DNA from: Candidatus Krumholzibacteriia bacterium | GTDB lineage: Bacteria > Krumholzibacteriota > Krumholzibacteriia > LZORAL124-64-63 | Length of the DNA: 64,000 bases | Assembly: GCA_016744705.1 (NCBI GenBank) | Contig: JADGDU010000004.1 | Coordinates: forward strand, 2,493 to 66,492 | Direction of reading: 5' to 3' | Shown here: positions 18,192-27,667 of the stretch, piece by piece | Layout of the letters: each line of letters opens with the position of its first letter | Numbering within the stretch: the first letter of the stretch is position 1 | Notes under the pieces: model-generated | Databases searched by the model: none | The model's input: only the letters and a program-made list of their open reading frames with translations | What the model was told of the DNA's origin: nothing | Program-made: the position numbers and the translations under genes

Positions 18192-21100
18192 CGTCCTTCA
18201 AGGTTGTTGGCTTCCAGGCGGGGAAGAGTCAATTCGGCCAGGGCGCCCGGGTGCTCTGCCGTGCCATCAGGGCGGTTGCGCAGAATGATGCTGCCCCCCA
18301 TGCGGTCGGCCAGGTTCCGGCAAATGGCCAGGCCCAATCCGGTGCCCTTGCTCTTAGTGGAAAAATAAGGATCAAAGAGCCGATCGGCCACTTCAGGAGC
18401 CAAACCTGTGCCGTTATCCGCCCACAAAAGGGTGACTGATTCTTCCTGCACCCGCCACCGGATGTCTAATTCCGTGGCACAACCTTCCGCAGTAGCATCC
18501 AGGCTGTTTTGCATCAGGTTGCCCAGAATTTTCTGTAGAGAATCGTCATGGGCCAACACCAGAGGCAGGGCGGCCGCCTCCAAATTCACCTGCAAAGCTG
18601 TTCCCGGGCTCTGGCTTCCATACCGGTCCACGGCTTGGGCCACCAACTGGTGAAAATCCATGGCCTGCCGCTCAAGCACACCCGGGCGCCCCAAAAGACT
18701 AAATTCTGCAGCAATGGAGCGCAGGAGATCAACCTGACTCAACACCCGTTTCACCGTGTCGGGCACAATGTGATCCAGTTGGGGATGCTTATCCCGCCAA
18801 GCCTGGTCCAGCAGTTGAACCGAAAGCTGGATGGGTGTCAGCGGGTTCTTGATCTCGTGAGCCACCTGTCTGGCCAGTTCAGCATTGATAGCCATTTTCC
18901 GAGTTTGCAGGAACTCCGTGATATCTTCGAAAACCAACATGGTATCGGTCCGGCCGTCGGGCAGATCCAGAGGGGCCATGGCGCCGCGCAGAGTGCGCAG
19001 ACCGTCAGCACTGGTCATCTCGCCGCCCCAACGTTCCTTACCCTGGGCCAATTTGAGAACTCGTTCCAGCAGGCGCAGCATGGCCTGTTTCTCTTCCACC
19101 GACGCATCGAATTCAGCGAGGATTTCACTGCCCGCGGGATTCAGAGACACCACTTCCAAACTTTCATCGATGACAGCGACTCCCACTGTGACCCTGTTCA
19201 ACACCGAAGTGAGAAACTCTTCTCGCGCTTGCAGTTCATCCCGCGCCGCAGCCAGATCCGACCGCATGCCCCGGAAGGCACTGGTCAGCCGGCCCACCTC
19301 GTCCCGTCCGGCTTCTGGCAGAGGGGCCTCGAAATCTCCCCGGGCCATGGAACGCGTGGCAGTCAGCAGCAAGCGCAGAGGACGGAATAAATTCCAGGAC
19401 ATGAGCAACGCCAGCAATAACGCCGTCAGCAACACCAAATTGGCCAGGCCAGCCAGAAAGAGCATGGTGCCCCGGCGTTGGTTTCCGTAATCCTTCTCTC
19501 GATCAGGAAAAGCAACAGCCAGCACGGCGGGGGTGTTCAGATGCTGAACTCCCCCATTCTTCCCCCGGGAAAAGGCTGGCAGAGGTTGGGCCCCGGTGAA
19601 TGAAAATGGTTTATTTTCTGCGGCAAAAACACCGGCGGCATGGGCGTGGTCCAGCAGGGTGCTCATCATATCCGGATCAGCCAGCAAGGCTTCCTGGCCC
19701 GAGAAAATGCCCTCGGGATGACTGGCTAAAACCGGGCGCCCACCCAACCTCAGGGTGGCCTGACCGTGAACCAAGTCAGCCAGTCCCCCCAACAAATCCC
19801 GGTCCAGGCGCTGCCGATAGAGAAAGAAACCATTGCGGATGCGGCCATCTCTCAAGATGGTCGAATCGGATATGGCCAGGATCCCTGTCAGATCGATGGG
19901 AATAACCGTGGCCACAAACAAACCACTTTCCTCTTCCATCACAATCATGGGCGCAGTGCGGCCGGCCGCTAGCAAAACCCGGGCTTCCTCACTGCTCAAA
20001 TTGCTAAGAGTTTCATCCAGGAGGAGGGTACCGTCGCTGCCAAAAACCATGGCTTGCCTGGCTTCAAGGGGCCCCACAGGCCGCTGGCCTGCCAGCTGCC
20101 CCACCAGCATCTCGTTGATGTAATCACTGCGGGATAGGGCCCGGGCCTGTTCTTCCAAAAGACTGCGCAGCTGTTGCACCGCTGTGTCCAGGCCGGATCG
20201 AGTTTGGGTCCGGGCTTGGGCACTTACCCGCTGGTGACCAACCCGGTCCACCGATGTGCCCACCACCAGCAACAACAGCAAGCCAAAAAACAAATATCCA
20301 GCAAGGAAGCGTTCCTGGAAACCAGTGGACCACGTGGCCGACAGGCCACTTCTGCCAGAATATGGAGAGAGCGATTGAAGACGCCGGGAAAGATGAAGAC
20401 CCAGCATAAGAAGGGCCAGGAACACCAGGTTCAGGAGCATGAGGCGGGAAAGGTCCAGCAGCCTGGTGGCCAAGGGCGCCTGCTGCACACCCAGCAAATA
20501 ACCTTCGCTGCCCCCACCGGGCAGGAATTTCCAAAGACACAGAAAGACATCGTTACCAATTTCGATCTGCGCCCAAGGCAGAACGCCACTTTTCAGTTGG
20601 TCCAGGGTGGAACGTGAAGCTGCATGGGGAATACCCAATTGTCCCACATCCAGCCAACCTCGGTCGTCGCCCCGCAACAATAGCACCGGACGATCCACTT
20701 CCGAACGGGGGCGATATTCACCCAGGTTGGATTTATCCAGAGGGGCCAGCCCCGCCAGCTGGGTCGCGATGCGAGAGGAATGCACAGGTAGCTCCACCCG
20801 CAGCCAACCGCGATTCCCCTCCCTGCTCACCTCGCAGGCCAACACCAATTCTTCACCATCGGGATAGAGCCGGAGTTCCTCTTGGAACATACGCCCCACA
20901 TCACCGTCACCAGGGGGCAGGCGGGAGTCATCCAATGCCGCGCGCCAATTCACCTGAAAATGGAAATCTCCCATAAAGCCCGTGGTGAACAGACTTTCTT
21001 CCCGGTCAAATTCATCAATGATTTCCACCAGCAGAGGAAAGCCCAAATCTCGCAAACTGGAATCGCGCCACAAAAGGTAGGCCGGCTCATCTCGCCACAC

Positions 21101-22960
21101 ATCCTGGCCCATGGCCGGGGAAAGATCGCTTCTGCCATCCTGCAGGCGCATCTCTTTCAAGGCTTCGTTTAGCAGGTACGGAGCAGAACTGTCAGACGGT
21201 TCTGCCAGAAAATCTGCTTTGGTCACCAACCAGCTATGTTCGGCCCGCTGGTAAACTTCATTCAGGGATGAGTAATTCCAAACGCTCACCATCAACAATA
21301 CAACGGGCCATACAAATCGGCGTAAGACAAAGGGGCGCGACCCCAGAGAGGGTGTCACCAACCACAATCCGAGAACCGCCAAAGCCAGTAAAAGGCGAGT
21401 CGCCCACCACAGATCATTCACCAGCAGAGAGAGAGCCAACGAGGCCGCGAAAGCCAGGACTCCGCCACCCAGCCAGGTGGACAACCGAGCCCTTGAAGGC
21501 CAGGACCCTCCCGCCCAAAGCCCTACCAGGAGTGCAAAGAATGAAAAGACCAAAAGCATCAGAACCAGATGCAGGCTCCAAAAAGAAAGGAACGGCAGAG
21601 GGACATCCTGCCCCAGAAGCCGTGGATTCGCATTGGTGGCCAGCATAGAAGCCAGAAAGCGGCTCAGCATCAGAATACCAAAGCCTGAAAGACCAAAGAG
21701 CAAACCCGACACGAGACCTTGTCCGGGAAGGAACGGCGGCTTATGGATGGCATCGCCCACCAGGCCCAACCACCGCAGGGCCGACCACACCGTCACCGCA
21801 ATCAGGACCGAAGTCAGCAGGGCGTCGGCAGTGGAGGCAAAAAATCCGAAGGCAAAGGGGGTGGCAAAATAGGCAGGGTCCAAAAGGCTGACCAGTCGGC
21901 CAGGAGCCGCGGGCAAGGTGTCCTGGGGAAAGGCCCAGGTACCCCACCGAAAAAAGCCAGCAGAAGCCAGTAGGAAGCGCCCACCCCAAAAGGCAAGCAG
22001 AAACCCAGGCTGCCCCAGCCAGATTCGGCCCAATGACAGAGCAGCCAGGAACCAGGCCAGCCCTGCACCCAACATGATCCGAGCGTAGGTTTGTCGCAAT
22101 CCGCCATGGCTGCGAACCTCAGGATCAAGAGTCAGGACCAAGCCCAAACCATGAACAGGATCCTGATAAAGCACATCCGCTACGGCATCGCCAACATCAT
22201 TAAACTGTACCGGAGCTTCTGTCAGCGGTAGAACCTTCCATTGGAAAATGCCGCCCAGGGAAGGGTTTAAGCCGTTGCCAAGGGAAACCTGAAGCTCAAG
22301 AATAAGACCAGGTCCCACGGAACGGGTGATGCGCCGATACCAGTGATGCCTTCCCTTTTCCAGAACGTCGGAATCTTGCATCCCCGGCTCCAGGTCCAAT
22401 GGCTCAGCGCCCCTGGTCCAGGCACTGCGTTGGCCATCTTGCCAAATCACCCCTTCCACTGACAAACCGCCAGCCTCAGAAGCCAGGTCTTGCCAATGAG
22501 CAGAACTCTCTTTCAATTCGCGGAAAAGGTCGCCCCCACGCAGAGACTGTTCCGGGTCATTTAATGAGGACACCACCGAAGCCATGATTTCCGGAAAAGC
22601 GGAATCCAGAGCTCTCCAATCCGCCTCTACCTCAGTTCGTTTCCGGATTTGAGATTCAGAAAGTGGCAGCGAAAAAGTGGAATCGGGAGAAGAATCCATA
22701 CTCACGGTTTTCAACGAAACTGCCAAAAGGACCGCCATGGAAAACAGCAGTAGAATCGACCAGAAAGCAGACCCTTCTTTTTGGGTATTGCGTTTCAAGC
22801 TCACCAGCAAAGCCAAAACCACCGTCAGCAGCAAAACCCACCATGAATGAGGCATGCCCTCAAGCAGAGGTTTTCCACCCCCTTGAAAGAGCAACAATCC
22901 CTGCCCGACGAGACAGAGAACACCTATGGGTTTGATGGTTTGGGCCAAATGCCCCCTCAT
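18188..22960 (-). CDS. Giant multi-pass membrane sensor histidine kinase (NtrY-like C-terminus)
   Basis: The protein has 1590 residues. Roughly the first 560 contain two N-terminal membrane segments, an extracytoplasmic stretch and a block of about eight to ten further segments. A second large extracytoplasmic part follows, then more membrane segments, HAMP (about 1193-1245), PAS (about 1250-1350), HisKA (VAHEIKNPLTP, His 1368) and HATPase (NLMQNSLDAT, DNGTGLAPE, GTGLGLAI). The output half resembles NtrY-type kinases; the sensor is far larger than usual. No response regulator is in this operon. It is seven bases downstream of the NTF2-like gene and overlaps DUF4159, so it likely monitors or controls the envelope proteins encoded with it. 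Confidence 0.88.
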   Translation of the reverse strand: MRGHLAQTIKPIGVLCLVGQGLLLFQGGGKPLLEGMPHSWWVLLLTVVLALLVSLKRNTQKEGSAFWSILLLFSMAVLLAVSLKTVSMDSSPDSTFSLPLSESQIRKRTEVEADWRALDSAFPEIMASVVSSLNDPEQSLRGGDLFRELKESSAHWQDLASEAGGLSVEGVIWQDGQRSAWTRGAEPLDLEPGMQDSDVLEKGRHHWYRRITRSVGPGLILELQVSLGNGLNPSLGGIFQWKVLPLTEAPVQFNDVGDAVADVLYQDPVHGLGLVLTLDPEVRSHGGLRQTYARIMLGAGLAWFLAALSLGRIWLGQPGFLLAFWGGRFLLASAGFFRWGTWAFPQDTLPAAPGRLVSLLDPAYFATPFAFGFFASTADALLTSVLIAVTVWSALRWLGLVGDAIHKPPFLPGQGLVSGLLFGLSGFGILMLSRFLASMLATNANPRLLGQDVPLPFLSFWSLHLVLMLLVFSFFALLVGLWAGGSWPSRARLSTWLGGGVLAFAASLALSLLVNDLWWATRLLLALAVLGLWLVTPSLGSRPFVLRRFVWPVVLLMVSVWNYSSLNEVYQRAEHSWLVTKADFLAEPSDSSAPYLLNEALKEMRLQDGRSDLSPAMGQDVWRDEPAYLLWRDSSLRDLGFPLLVEIIDEFDREESLFTTGFMGDFHFQVNWRAALDDSRLPPGDGDVGRMFQEELRLYPDGEELVLACEVSREGNRGWLRVELPVHSSRIATQLAGLAPLDKSNLGEYRPRSEVDRPVLLLRGDDRGWLDVGQLGIPHAASRSTLDQLKSGVLPWAQIEIGNDVFLCLWKFLPGGGSEGYLLGVQQAPLATRLLDLSRLMLLNLVFLALLMLGLHLSRRLQSLSPYSGRSGLSATWSTGFQERFLAGYLFFGLLLLLVVGTSVDRVGHQRVSAQARTQTRSGLDTAVQQLRSLLEEQARALSRSDYINEMLVGQLAGQRPVGPLEARQAMVFGSDGTLLLDETLSNLSSEEARVLLAAGRTAPMIVMEEESGLFVATVIPIDLTGILAISDSTILRDGRIRNGFFLYRQRLDRDLLGGLADLVHGQATLRLGGRPVLASHPEGIFSGQEALLADPDMMSTLLDHAHAAGVFAAENKPFSFTGAQPLPAFSRGKNGGVQHLNTPAVLAVAFPDREKDYGNQRRGTMLFLAGLANLVLLTALLLALLMSWNLFRPLRLLLTATRSMARGDFEAPLPEAGRDEVGRLTSAFRGMRSDLAAARDELQAREEFLTSVLNRVTVGVAVIDESLEVVSLNPAGSEILAEFDASVEEKQAMLRLLERVLKLAQGKERWGGEMTSADGLRTLRGAMAPLDLPDGRTDTMLVFEDITEFLQTRKMAINAELARQVAHEIKNPLTPIQLSVQLLDQAWRDKHPQLDHIVPDTVKRVLSQVDLLRSIAAEFSLLGRPGVLERQAMDFHQLVAQAVDRYGSQSPGTALQVNLEAAALPLVLAHDDSLQKILGNLMQNSLDATAEGCATELDIRWRVQEESVTLLWADNGTGLAPEVADRLFDPYFSTKSKGTGLGLAICRNLADRMGGSIILRNRPDGTAEHPGALAELTLPRLEANNLEGR

Positions 22961-22967
22961 CTGAATC

Positions 22968-23456
22968 CTACCTCTGCGAGATGGAGTTGAACTCCGCGAG
23001 ACACCATTGCAAGTCCTGTTTCAAAAGCACCACTACCAGTTTGGAAACCTCAGGGAATTGCCTTTCCGGACGGAGGAATGTCCACTCGACCATCCCCTGT
23101 CCACGGCTTCCGTCGGGGGAATCGGGAAGCCTCCGGAATAAAAAATCCTGCGTTTCACAGCTTTGAAAAAGGTCCTGAAAATAATAGAAAGCCTGATCGG
23201 GACTGTAGGTGGTGAAACGATCGTAGTCACCACCATGGGTCACTCGCAAACCGTCCCGATGCACCAGGGCGGCCATGGCTTTTTCATCACCCTCTTGCCA
23301 GGCCTTGGTCATTTGAACAAAGACGGAGTCGGCCGAGACAGAAACCGAAGATGGGGCAATGTCAGGTTCGGCGGCAAGCAAAGAGCCCGCCCAGACGACC
23401 ATGATGAGGCCGATTTTAAAAACTAAGCCAGCCAGACTGTTGTGAGAAAAGAACAA
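22968..23456 (-). CDS. Exported NTF2/SnoaL-like protein of unknown function
   Basis: The protein has about 162 residues, starting at TTG 23456, six bases after a perfect AAGGAG. This start gives an N-terminus of FFSHNSLAGLVFKIG, a good signal peptide ending near LLAA. An upstream ATG at 23507 has no ribosome site and spoils the signal. The mature part (FVQMTKAWQEGDEKAMAALV, then YSPDQAFYYFQDLF) resembles the helical start and cone of NTF2-like/DUF4783-type domains. It is the first gene of the operon and lies seven bases before the giant kinase. It could be a ligand-binding accessory; this is inference. Confidence 0.7.
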   Translation of the reverse strand: MFFSHNSLAGLVFKIGLIMVVWAGSLLAAEPDIAPSSVSVSADSVFVQMTKAWQEGDEKAMAALVHRDGLRVTHGGDYDRFTTYSPDQAFYYFQDLFQSCETQDFLFRRLPDSPDGSRGQGMVEWTFLRPERQFPEVSKLVVVLLKQDLQWCLAEFNSISQR

Positions 23457-23551
23457 TTTCAGCTCCTTCAATGGGTTCCCATGAGGCACGTCTTCTATTT
23501 TACCCATAATCGACTGGTTTTCGCCATGGAGAAGGCAATTATTTTTTAGAA

Positions 23552-23594
23552 TGCAAAAAAAAAGCCCCTCCAGCGCTCAAAGCACCAGAGGGGC
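23552..23594 (-). terminator. Intrinsic terminator after secF
   Basis: On the minus strand GCCCCTC (plus 23588-23594) pairs with GAGGGGC (plus 23564-23570) and is followed directly by nine T. It lies 30 bases after the secF stop and separates secDF from the envelope operon. Confidence 0.85.
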
Positions 23595-23623
23595 CAATTC
23601 TCAAAACCGAAGCAATCGGCTTC

Positions 23624-24550
23624 TTACATATCCATGGCCATGCGCTTCTTATCAGTAATTTTCCGCTCGGTCCACCAAACCAGAATAGGACTGGCGATGA
23701 ACATCGAACTGTAAGTACCAACCACCACACCAAAGGTCAGTGCGAAGGCGAAGTCGTGAATGACGGCGCCGCCAAACAGGAACAGACAGATGGCCACCGC
23801 AAAGGTGGTCAACGATGTCAACACAGTACGGCTCAGGCACTCGTTGATGGAACGGTTGATGACCTGACTGTAGCTCTCCTTGCGGCGCAGCTTCATGTTC
23901 TCCCGGATACGATCGAAGACCACGATGGTATCATTCAGGGAGTAACCGATAATTGTCAGGAAGGCCGCAATGATCGACAGGCTGATCTCCAGGTCAAGCA
24001 AGGAGAAAATACCCAGCGTCAGTGTCACATCATGGACCAGAGCCAAAATGGCCGCGATACCATAACGGAACACAAAGCGAAAAGTGATATAAAGCACGAT
24101 GAGAGCCAAGGCACCAAACACGGCGCTGGTGGCTCCCTTACGCAGCTCGTCACCAATTTTTGGACCGACGCTTTCTTCACGACGAAGCTCGACCGCATTA
24201 TTGGGAAGACTTTCACGCAGGTCATTCAATAAAACCTGAGCTGCATCCAAAGTTTGGGTGCCTTCTTCCACATTGGGGAAAGTGATGAGGAATTCATCGG
24301 CCGAGCCGAATTCCGTCACCTGGATACCATCGTATCCTTTTTCCGTCAAAGCACTGCGAATTTCTCCCACTGTAGGTGCGGGATCCATTATGACCTGAAG
24401 AACAGAGCCACCGGTGAAATCGATGCTCAACCGGGGTCCACCGTGAATACCCATCAGAACAAGGCAAACCACGAGGAGAACAGCAGAGAAGCTGAATGCC
24501 GGCTTCATTGCTCCCACGAAGTTGATGTTTGGGTTCCTGAAGAATTCCAT
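23624..24550 (-). CDS. secF: Protein translocase subunit SecF
   Basis: The 308-residue protein starts MEFFRNPNINFVG, has the first membrane segment followed by the periplasmic P1 domain (IDFTGGSVLQV), and then five membrane segments with the conserved YSLNDTIVVFDRIREN of the RND-like SecF core. With SecD it uses the proton or sodium gradient to pull proteins through SecYEG. AGGAAG lies close to the ATG. It is 87 bases downstream of secD and ends before a strong terminator. Confidence 0.96.
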   Translation of the reverse strand: MEFFRNPNINFVGAMKPAFSFSAVLLVVCLVLMGIHGGPRLSIDFTGGSVLQVIMDPAPTVGEIRSALTEKGYDGIQVTEFGSADEFLITFPNVEEGTQTLDAAQVLLNDLRESLPNNAVELRREESVGPKIGDELRKGATSAVFGALALIVLYITFRFVFRYGIAAILALVHDVTLTLGIFSLLDLEISLSIIAAFLTIIGYSLNDTIVVFDRIRENMKLRRKESYSQVINRSINECLSRTVLTSLTTFAVAICLFLFGGAVIHDFAFALTFGVVVGTYSSMFIASPILVWWTERKITDKKRMAMDM

Positions 24551-24637
24551 CTTCCTGTCCGACCTTTCCCGAATCTTTTTTGATTCGGATTCATGCCCCT
24601 GGGGGCGAAAAAATATGCTCAGCCCGAAAAGCCGGGA

Positions 24638-26338
24638 CTAGATGCTCATTGTTTGTTTGCCCTTATTCCGCGTGGACATTTCCATGATGACGCGGGTCAT
24701 GACCAGAGCCGTAAACATACTGGTGAGAATACCGATGCTCAGAGTGACAGCAAAACCCTTGATGGGGCCAGTGCCGAACATGAGCAGAATGCCACCGGCG
24801 ATCAGAGTCGTCACGTTGGCATCGATGATGGTACGGGTCGCGTTCATATAACCAGACTGCACAGCAGCACGGATGGTTTTATCTTTCCGCAACTCTTCAC
24901 GAATACGTTCGTTGATCAGCACGTTCGCATCCACGGCCATACCCACCGTAAGAATAATACCGGCAATACCAGGCAGCGTAAGCACCAGCCCAAACTGAGC
25001 CAGCACGGCCATCAGAATGATAATGTTGCTGACCAGAGCTATCACGGTGATGATGCCGCTCAGGCGGTAATAAAGAATCATGAACAGGACCACAAAGATG
25101 GATCCGTACATGGCTGCCGAAACACCCTTTTGGATGGAGTCGGAACCAAGGCTGGGGCCAACTGTGCGTTCTTCAACAATTCGCACATCGGCAGGCAAGG
25201 CACCGGCACGCAGCAGCAAGGCCAGATCGCTGGCTTCGTTGTTGCTGAACTGTCCCGTGATGACGCCTTGTCCTCCGGGAATGCGGCCTTGGATAGTAGG
25301 AGCACTGCTGATGCGGCCATCAAGACTGATGGCCAATTTGCGGCCCTGGTTGTCGCCGGTCATTTTGGCGAAACTGCGAGCACCGCGGCTATCAAGAGTG
25401 AAGCTCACCTGGAAACGACCAATGTTCTCATTGTCGTTGGTGGCCAAAGCGCCTTCGAGACGGTCACCAGTCAGTGCAGGCACGCCGTCTACCAAGTAGA
25501 GAGCGCGGAAGGAAGTACCTTCGCCTACATCCAGGGGTGCATCACCCATTTGGAATTCCACATCACGCAGGACGCGAGCGGTTCGGGCATCATCCAACAT
25601 GGCCTGCATGCGGCCCACATCCTTTTCGTCCAGGAAAAGTGTAGCACCTACGCCACCCAGACCGGGCTGGGCAATGAGGTAGCCACTGAAAGGATGTTCT
25701 GCCAGATAGAGTTCGTCGCTGACATCACTTTCTTCGTCGGGAGCAAGAGTTCCAAATGGATTCTCTTCGCCGGCGGCGGTGGTGTCGGCTAAAGCCACTT
25801 CCACATCAGAAGGCTCGGCTGCTTTGGCAGCAGCCACAACAGCTTCATCCAGGAAAGCTCTGTCCAGTTTTTCCAGCACTGCCTGCAATTCAGTATCAGG
25901 CCGCACCAACCGGAATTCCAGACGGGCAGTTTTACCCAGCAGGTTTTTGGCGCGTTCGGGATCTTGCAGCCCCGGCAACTTGACCACAATGCGGCTGGCG
26001 CCGAAGGTGGTGATTTCAGGCTCGGAAACACCGAATTTATCAATACGGCGCACCAGGCTCTCCTTGACTCGTTGCAAAGCATCCTGTGCTTCGGCTGGAG
26101 TCATTTCAGACTGGTCAATTTCCAAGACAAGGTACATGCCGCCTTTGAGGTCAAGCCCCCGGCGAATGGCCTTGCTGTCGAGCTCTTCGATTTCGGCCAG
26201 TCGCACAGGATTATCCTGGGCAGCTGCACGCTCTTCCTTGGAAACGGAAAGGGCCTGGAAAGTGGGCCACAGTCCGATGAGGGAAACCAACAGGACGATA
26301 ACACTCAATCCTGCCCTGATCTGCAGGGAACGATTCAT
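24638..26338 (-). CDS. secD: Protein translocase subunit SecD
   Basis: The 566-residue protein starts at ATG 26338, behind CCAGGAG at 7 bases. The longer frame to 26413 runs into a terminator-like structure and is not used. It has an N-terminal membrane segment, a periplasmic P1 base with RRGLDLKGGMYLVLEID and a head region containing an acidic insertion near 190-215. The C-terminal five-helix core carries AVDANVLINERIREE and FGTGPIKGFAVTL. It works with SecF on preprotein release. yajC is not adjacent. A structured leader precedes it. Confidence 0.96.
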   Translation of the reverse strand: MNRSLQIRAGLSVIVLLVSLIGLWPTFQALSVSKEERAAAQDNPVRLAEIEELDSKAIRRGLDLKGGMYLVLEIDQSEMTPAEAQDALQRVKESLVRRIDKFGVSEPEITTFGASRIVVKLPGLQDPERAKNLLGKTARLEFRLVRPDTELQAVLEKLDRAFLDEAVVAAAKAAEPSDVEVALADTTAAGEENPFGTLAPDEESDVSDELYLAEHPFSGYLIAQPGLGGVGATLFLDEKDVGRMQAMLDDARTARVLRDVEFQMGDAPLDVGEGTSFRALYLVDGVPALTGDRLEGALATNDNENIGRFQVSFTLDSRGARSFAKMTGDNQGRKLAISLDGRISSAPTIQGRIPGGQGVITGQFSNNEASDLALLLRAGALPADVRIVEERTVGPSLGSDSIQKGVSAAMYGSIFVVLFMILYYRLSGIITVIALVSNIIILMAVLAQFGLVLTLPGIAGIILTVGMAVDANVLINERIREELRKDKTIRAAVQSGYMNATRTIIDANVTTLIAGGILLMFGTGPIKGFAVTLSIGILTSMFTALVMTRVIMEMSTRNKGKQTMSI

Positions 26339-26401
26339 TTTTTCACTCCTGGATAGCCTGATCTCCGATAGGAACCTGAGCCCCAACCGGGTCAATTGAA
26401 C

Positions 26402-26477
26402 AAAAAAAAGCACGCCTTTAGACTGGTCCCGGCAGGGAATAATGCTTCAAGGCGCACAAAAAAGACTCGCCCTGCCG
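26402..26477 (-). promoter_or_regulatory. Attenuator-like leader upstream of secD
   Basis: On the minus strand, segment B (plus 26449-26457) pairs with B' (26410-26418) in a 9-bp stem with two G-U pairs, followed at once by eight T (plus A-run 26402-26409): an intrinsic terminator 64 bases before the secD ATG. Segment A (26470-26477) is perfectly complementary over 8 bp to A' (26430-26437) inside the B-B' loop. Because the order is A-B-A'-B', the two helices are mutually exclusive unless they form a pseudoknot. A 30-codon frame (26484 to 26392) crosses the structure. It could alternatively simply end the upstream DUF362 operon. Confidence 0.5.
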
Positions 26478-26526
26478 ATTTCATAGGGTCACGAAGGCGC
26501 AAAGCCCTCCGAATTAACCGCAGAGT

Positions 26527-26535
26527 ATCATAACA
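26527..26535 (-). promoter_or_regulatory. Possible extended -10 promoter for secDF leader
   Basis: The minus strand reads TGTTATGAT, a TGn extended -10 box. The -35 region is poor. Transcription would start near 26520 and produce a leader of about 180 bases containing the attenuator-like structure. Confidence 0.35.
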
Positions 26536-26581
26536 CATAGCAGTGCACTTGGCTAGAAATTGCCCACTTTGGGTGGATATT

Positions 26582-27667
26582 TCAAATCAAATTCACCAAA
26601 TCGTATGCCCGGCGCCCCATTCCCAGGGTGGCCGCTCGTTCCATCAGAGGCGTCGGCTCCTGCATAAACCCGCTCCACTGCCGCAATCCGTGCACGGCCC
26701 CTTGGACGAGAAGGTCCCAAGTGGCCTGATCCAGAGCCAGCGGATCCGCAGAAAGCAAAGCCCCAAAATGGCCTTTTAAAAAACGATCCCGTCCCGAAGC
26801 TCCCCCAGCCTGTCGGGGTAAGGGAGTCAAAAAGTTAACATGCAAAATTCGTCCGGCCCTCCCCGCACGGCTATCGGTGGCCACGGCAGAAGCCGCTTCG
26901 GCCGTCATCTTCTGATAACGGGGAATGCTCATGCCGTTTTCGGGTCCAATGCCAGCCAAATGACAGGCGCTCATGCACTCGCCACAACCCGTGCAAATTT
27001 TGTGATCAATCATAGCCCGACCACTGCGGATACCAATGGCGTCGTAAATGCACGAAGCCAGGCAGGAACCGCATCCAGCGCATAACGGGGTGTCCACCGT
27101 GGGTTTCACATTTCGGTGAAGAGACAACTTGGTGGTTCGGTCCAAAACTCCTTGGCCGAGGCCTATCATAGCCCCGCCCAGGCCTGCAAAAGGATGAGGG
27201 TGGACCGCGTTCAGCAACAGCAGGCCCTCGGCTTTGGCAGCCACGGCCGACAATCCCACCGAGGGCATGGAAAATTCTTCTTTCAAACTCAGGGAAAGCC
27301 CCGCTGGTCCGGCCGGGTCATCTCCCACCAAGAATTCTTGCAAACCCAGTTTCTCTGCCCGCAGCCTCAGCCCTTCCGGCGTATCCAGGCCTCCCGTGGT
27401 GATAGACAACGTTTCAAAAAAGGGACCGGTTTCGAGCCCGGCATCCTGAATACCGGCCCGCGCCGAATTCATCAATTCGGCCGAGAGGGGGATATGAGCT
27501 CCCAGAGCACCGAAAGGAACCTTTATAGCCCATGGATCTGAAGAGTCTGATGCCAACCCTTCCGCCATTTTCACCAGGGCTTGGCGAAGTTGAGCCTGAA
27601 AATCAGGGCCAAAGCCTTCGGCCACTGTGGGGCAATATAAAACAAGACTTTTCATTTGATCGCTCAC
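26582..27667 (-). CDS. DUF362-type protein with two [4Fe-4S] ferredoxin motifs
   Basis: The 361-residue protein starts at GTG 27667, behind AGGAG and overlapping the yibQ stop as GTGA. It has a DUF362 N-terminal region (about 1-190) followed by CAGCGSCLASC and CTGCGECMSAC, two CxxCxxCxxxC clusters separated by about 20 residues. The sequence predicts a cytoplasmic iron-sulfur electron carrier or redox enzyme of unknown substrate. There is no signal peptide. Its coupling to a polysaccharide-deacetylase gene is unexplained. Confidence 0.88.
   Translation of the reverse strand: MSDQMKSLVLYCPTVAEGFGPDFQAQLRQALVKMAEGLASDSSDPWAIKVPFGALGAHIPLSAELMNSARAGIQDAGLETGPFFETLSITTGGLDTPEGLRLRAEKLGLQEFLVGDDPAGPAGLSLSLKEEFSMPSVGLSAVAAKAEGLLLLNAVHPHPFAGLGGAMIGLGQGVLDRTTKLSLHRNVKPTVDTPLCAGCGSCLASCIYDAIGIRSGRAMIDHKICTGCGECMSACHLAGIGPENGMSIPRYQKMTAEAASAVATDSRAGRAGRILHVNFLTPLPRQAGGASGRDRFLKGHFGALLSADPLALDQATWDLLVQGAVHGLRQWSGFMQEPTPLMERAATLGMGRRAYDLVNLI

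Noticed and set aside
24593..25792. Plus-strand frame of 399 codons opposite secD
   Set aside because: It is antisense to an unmistakable secD; the His/Gln-rich translation reflects reverse codon bias.
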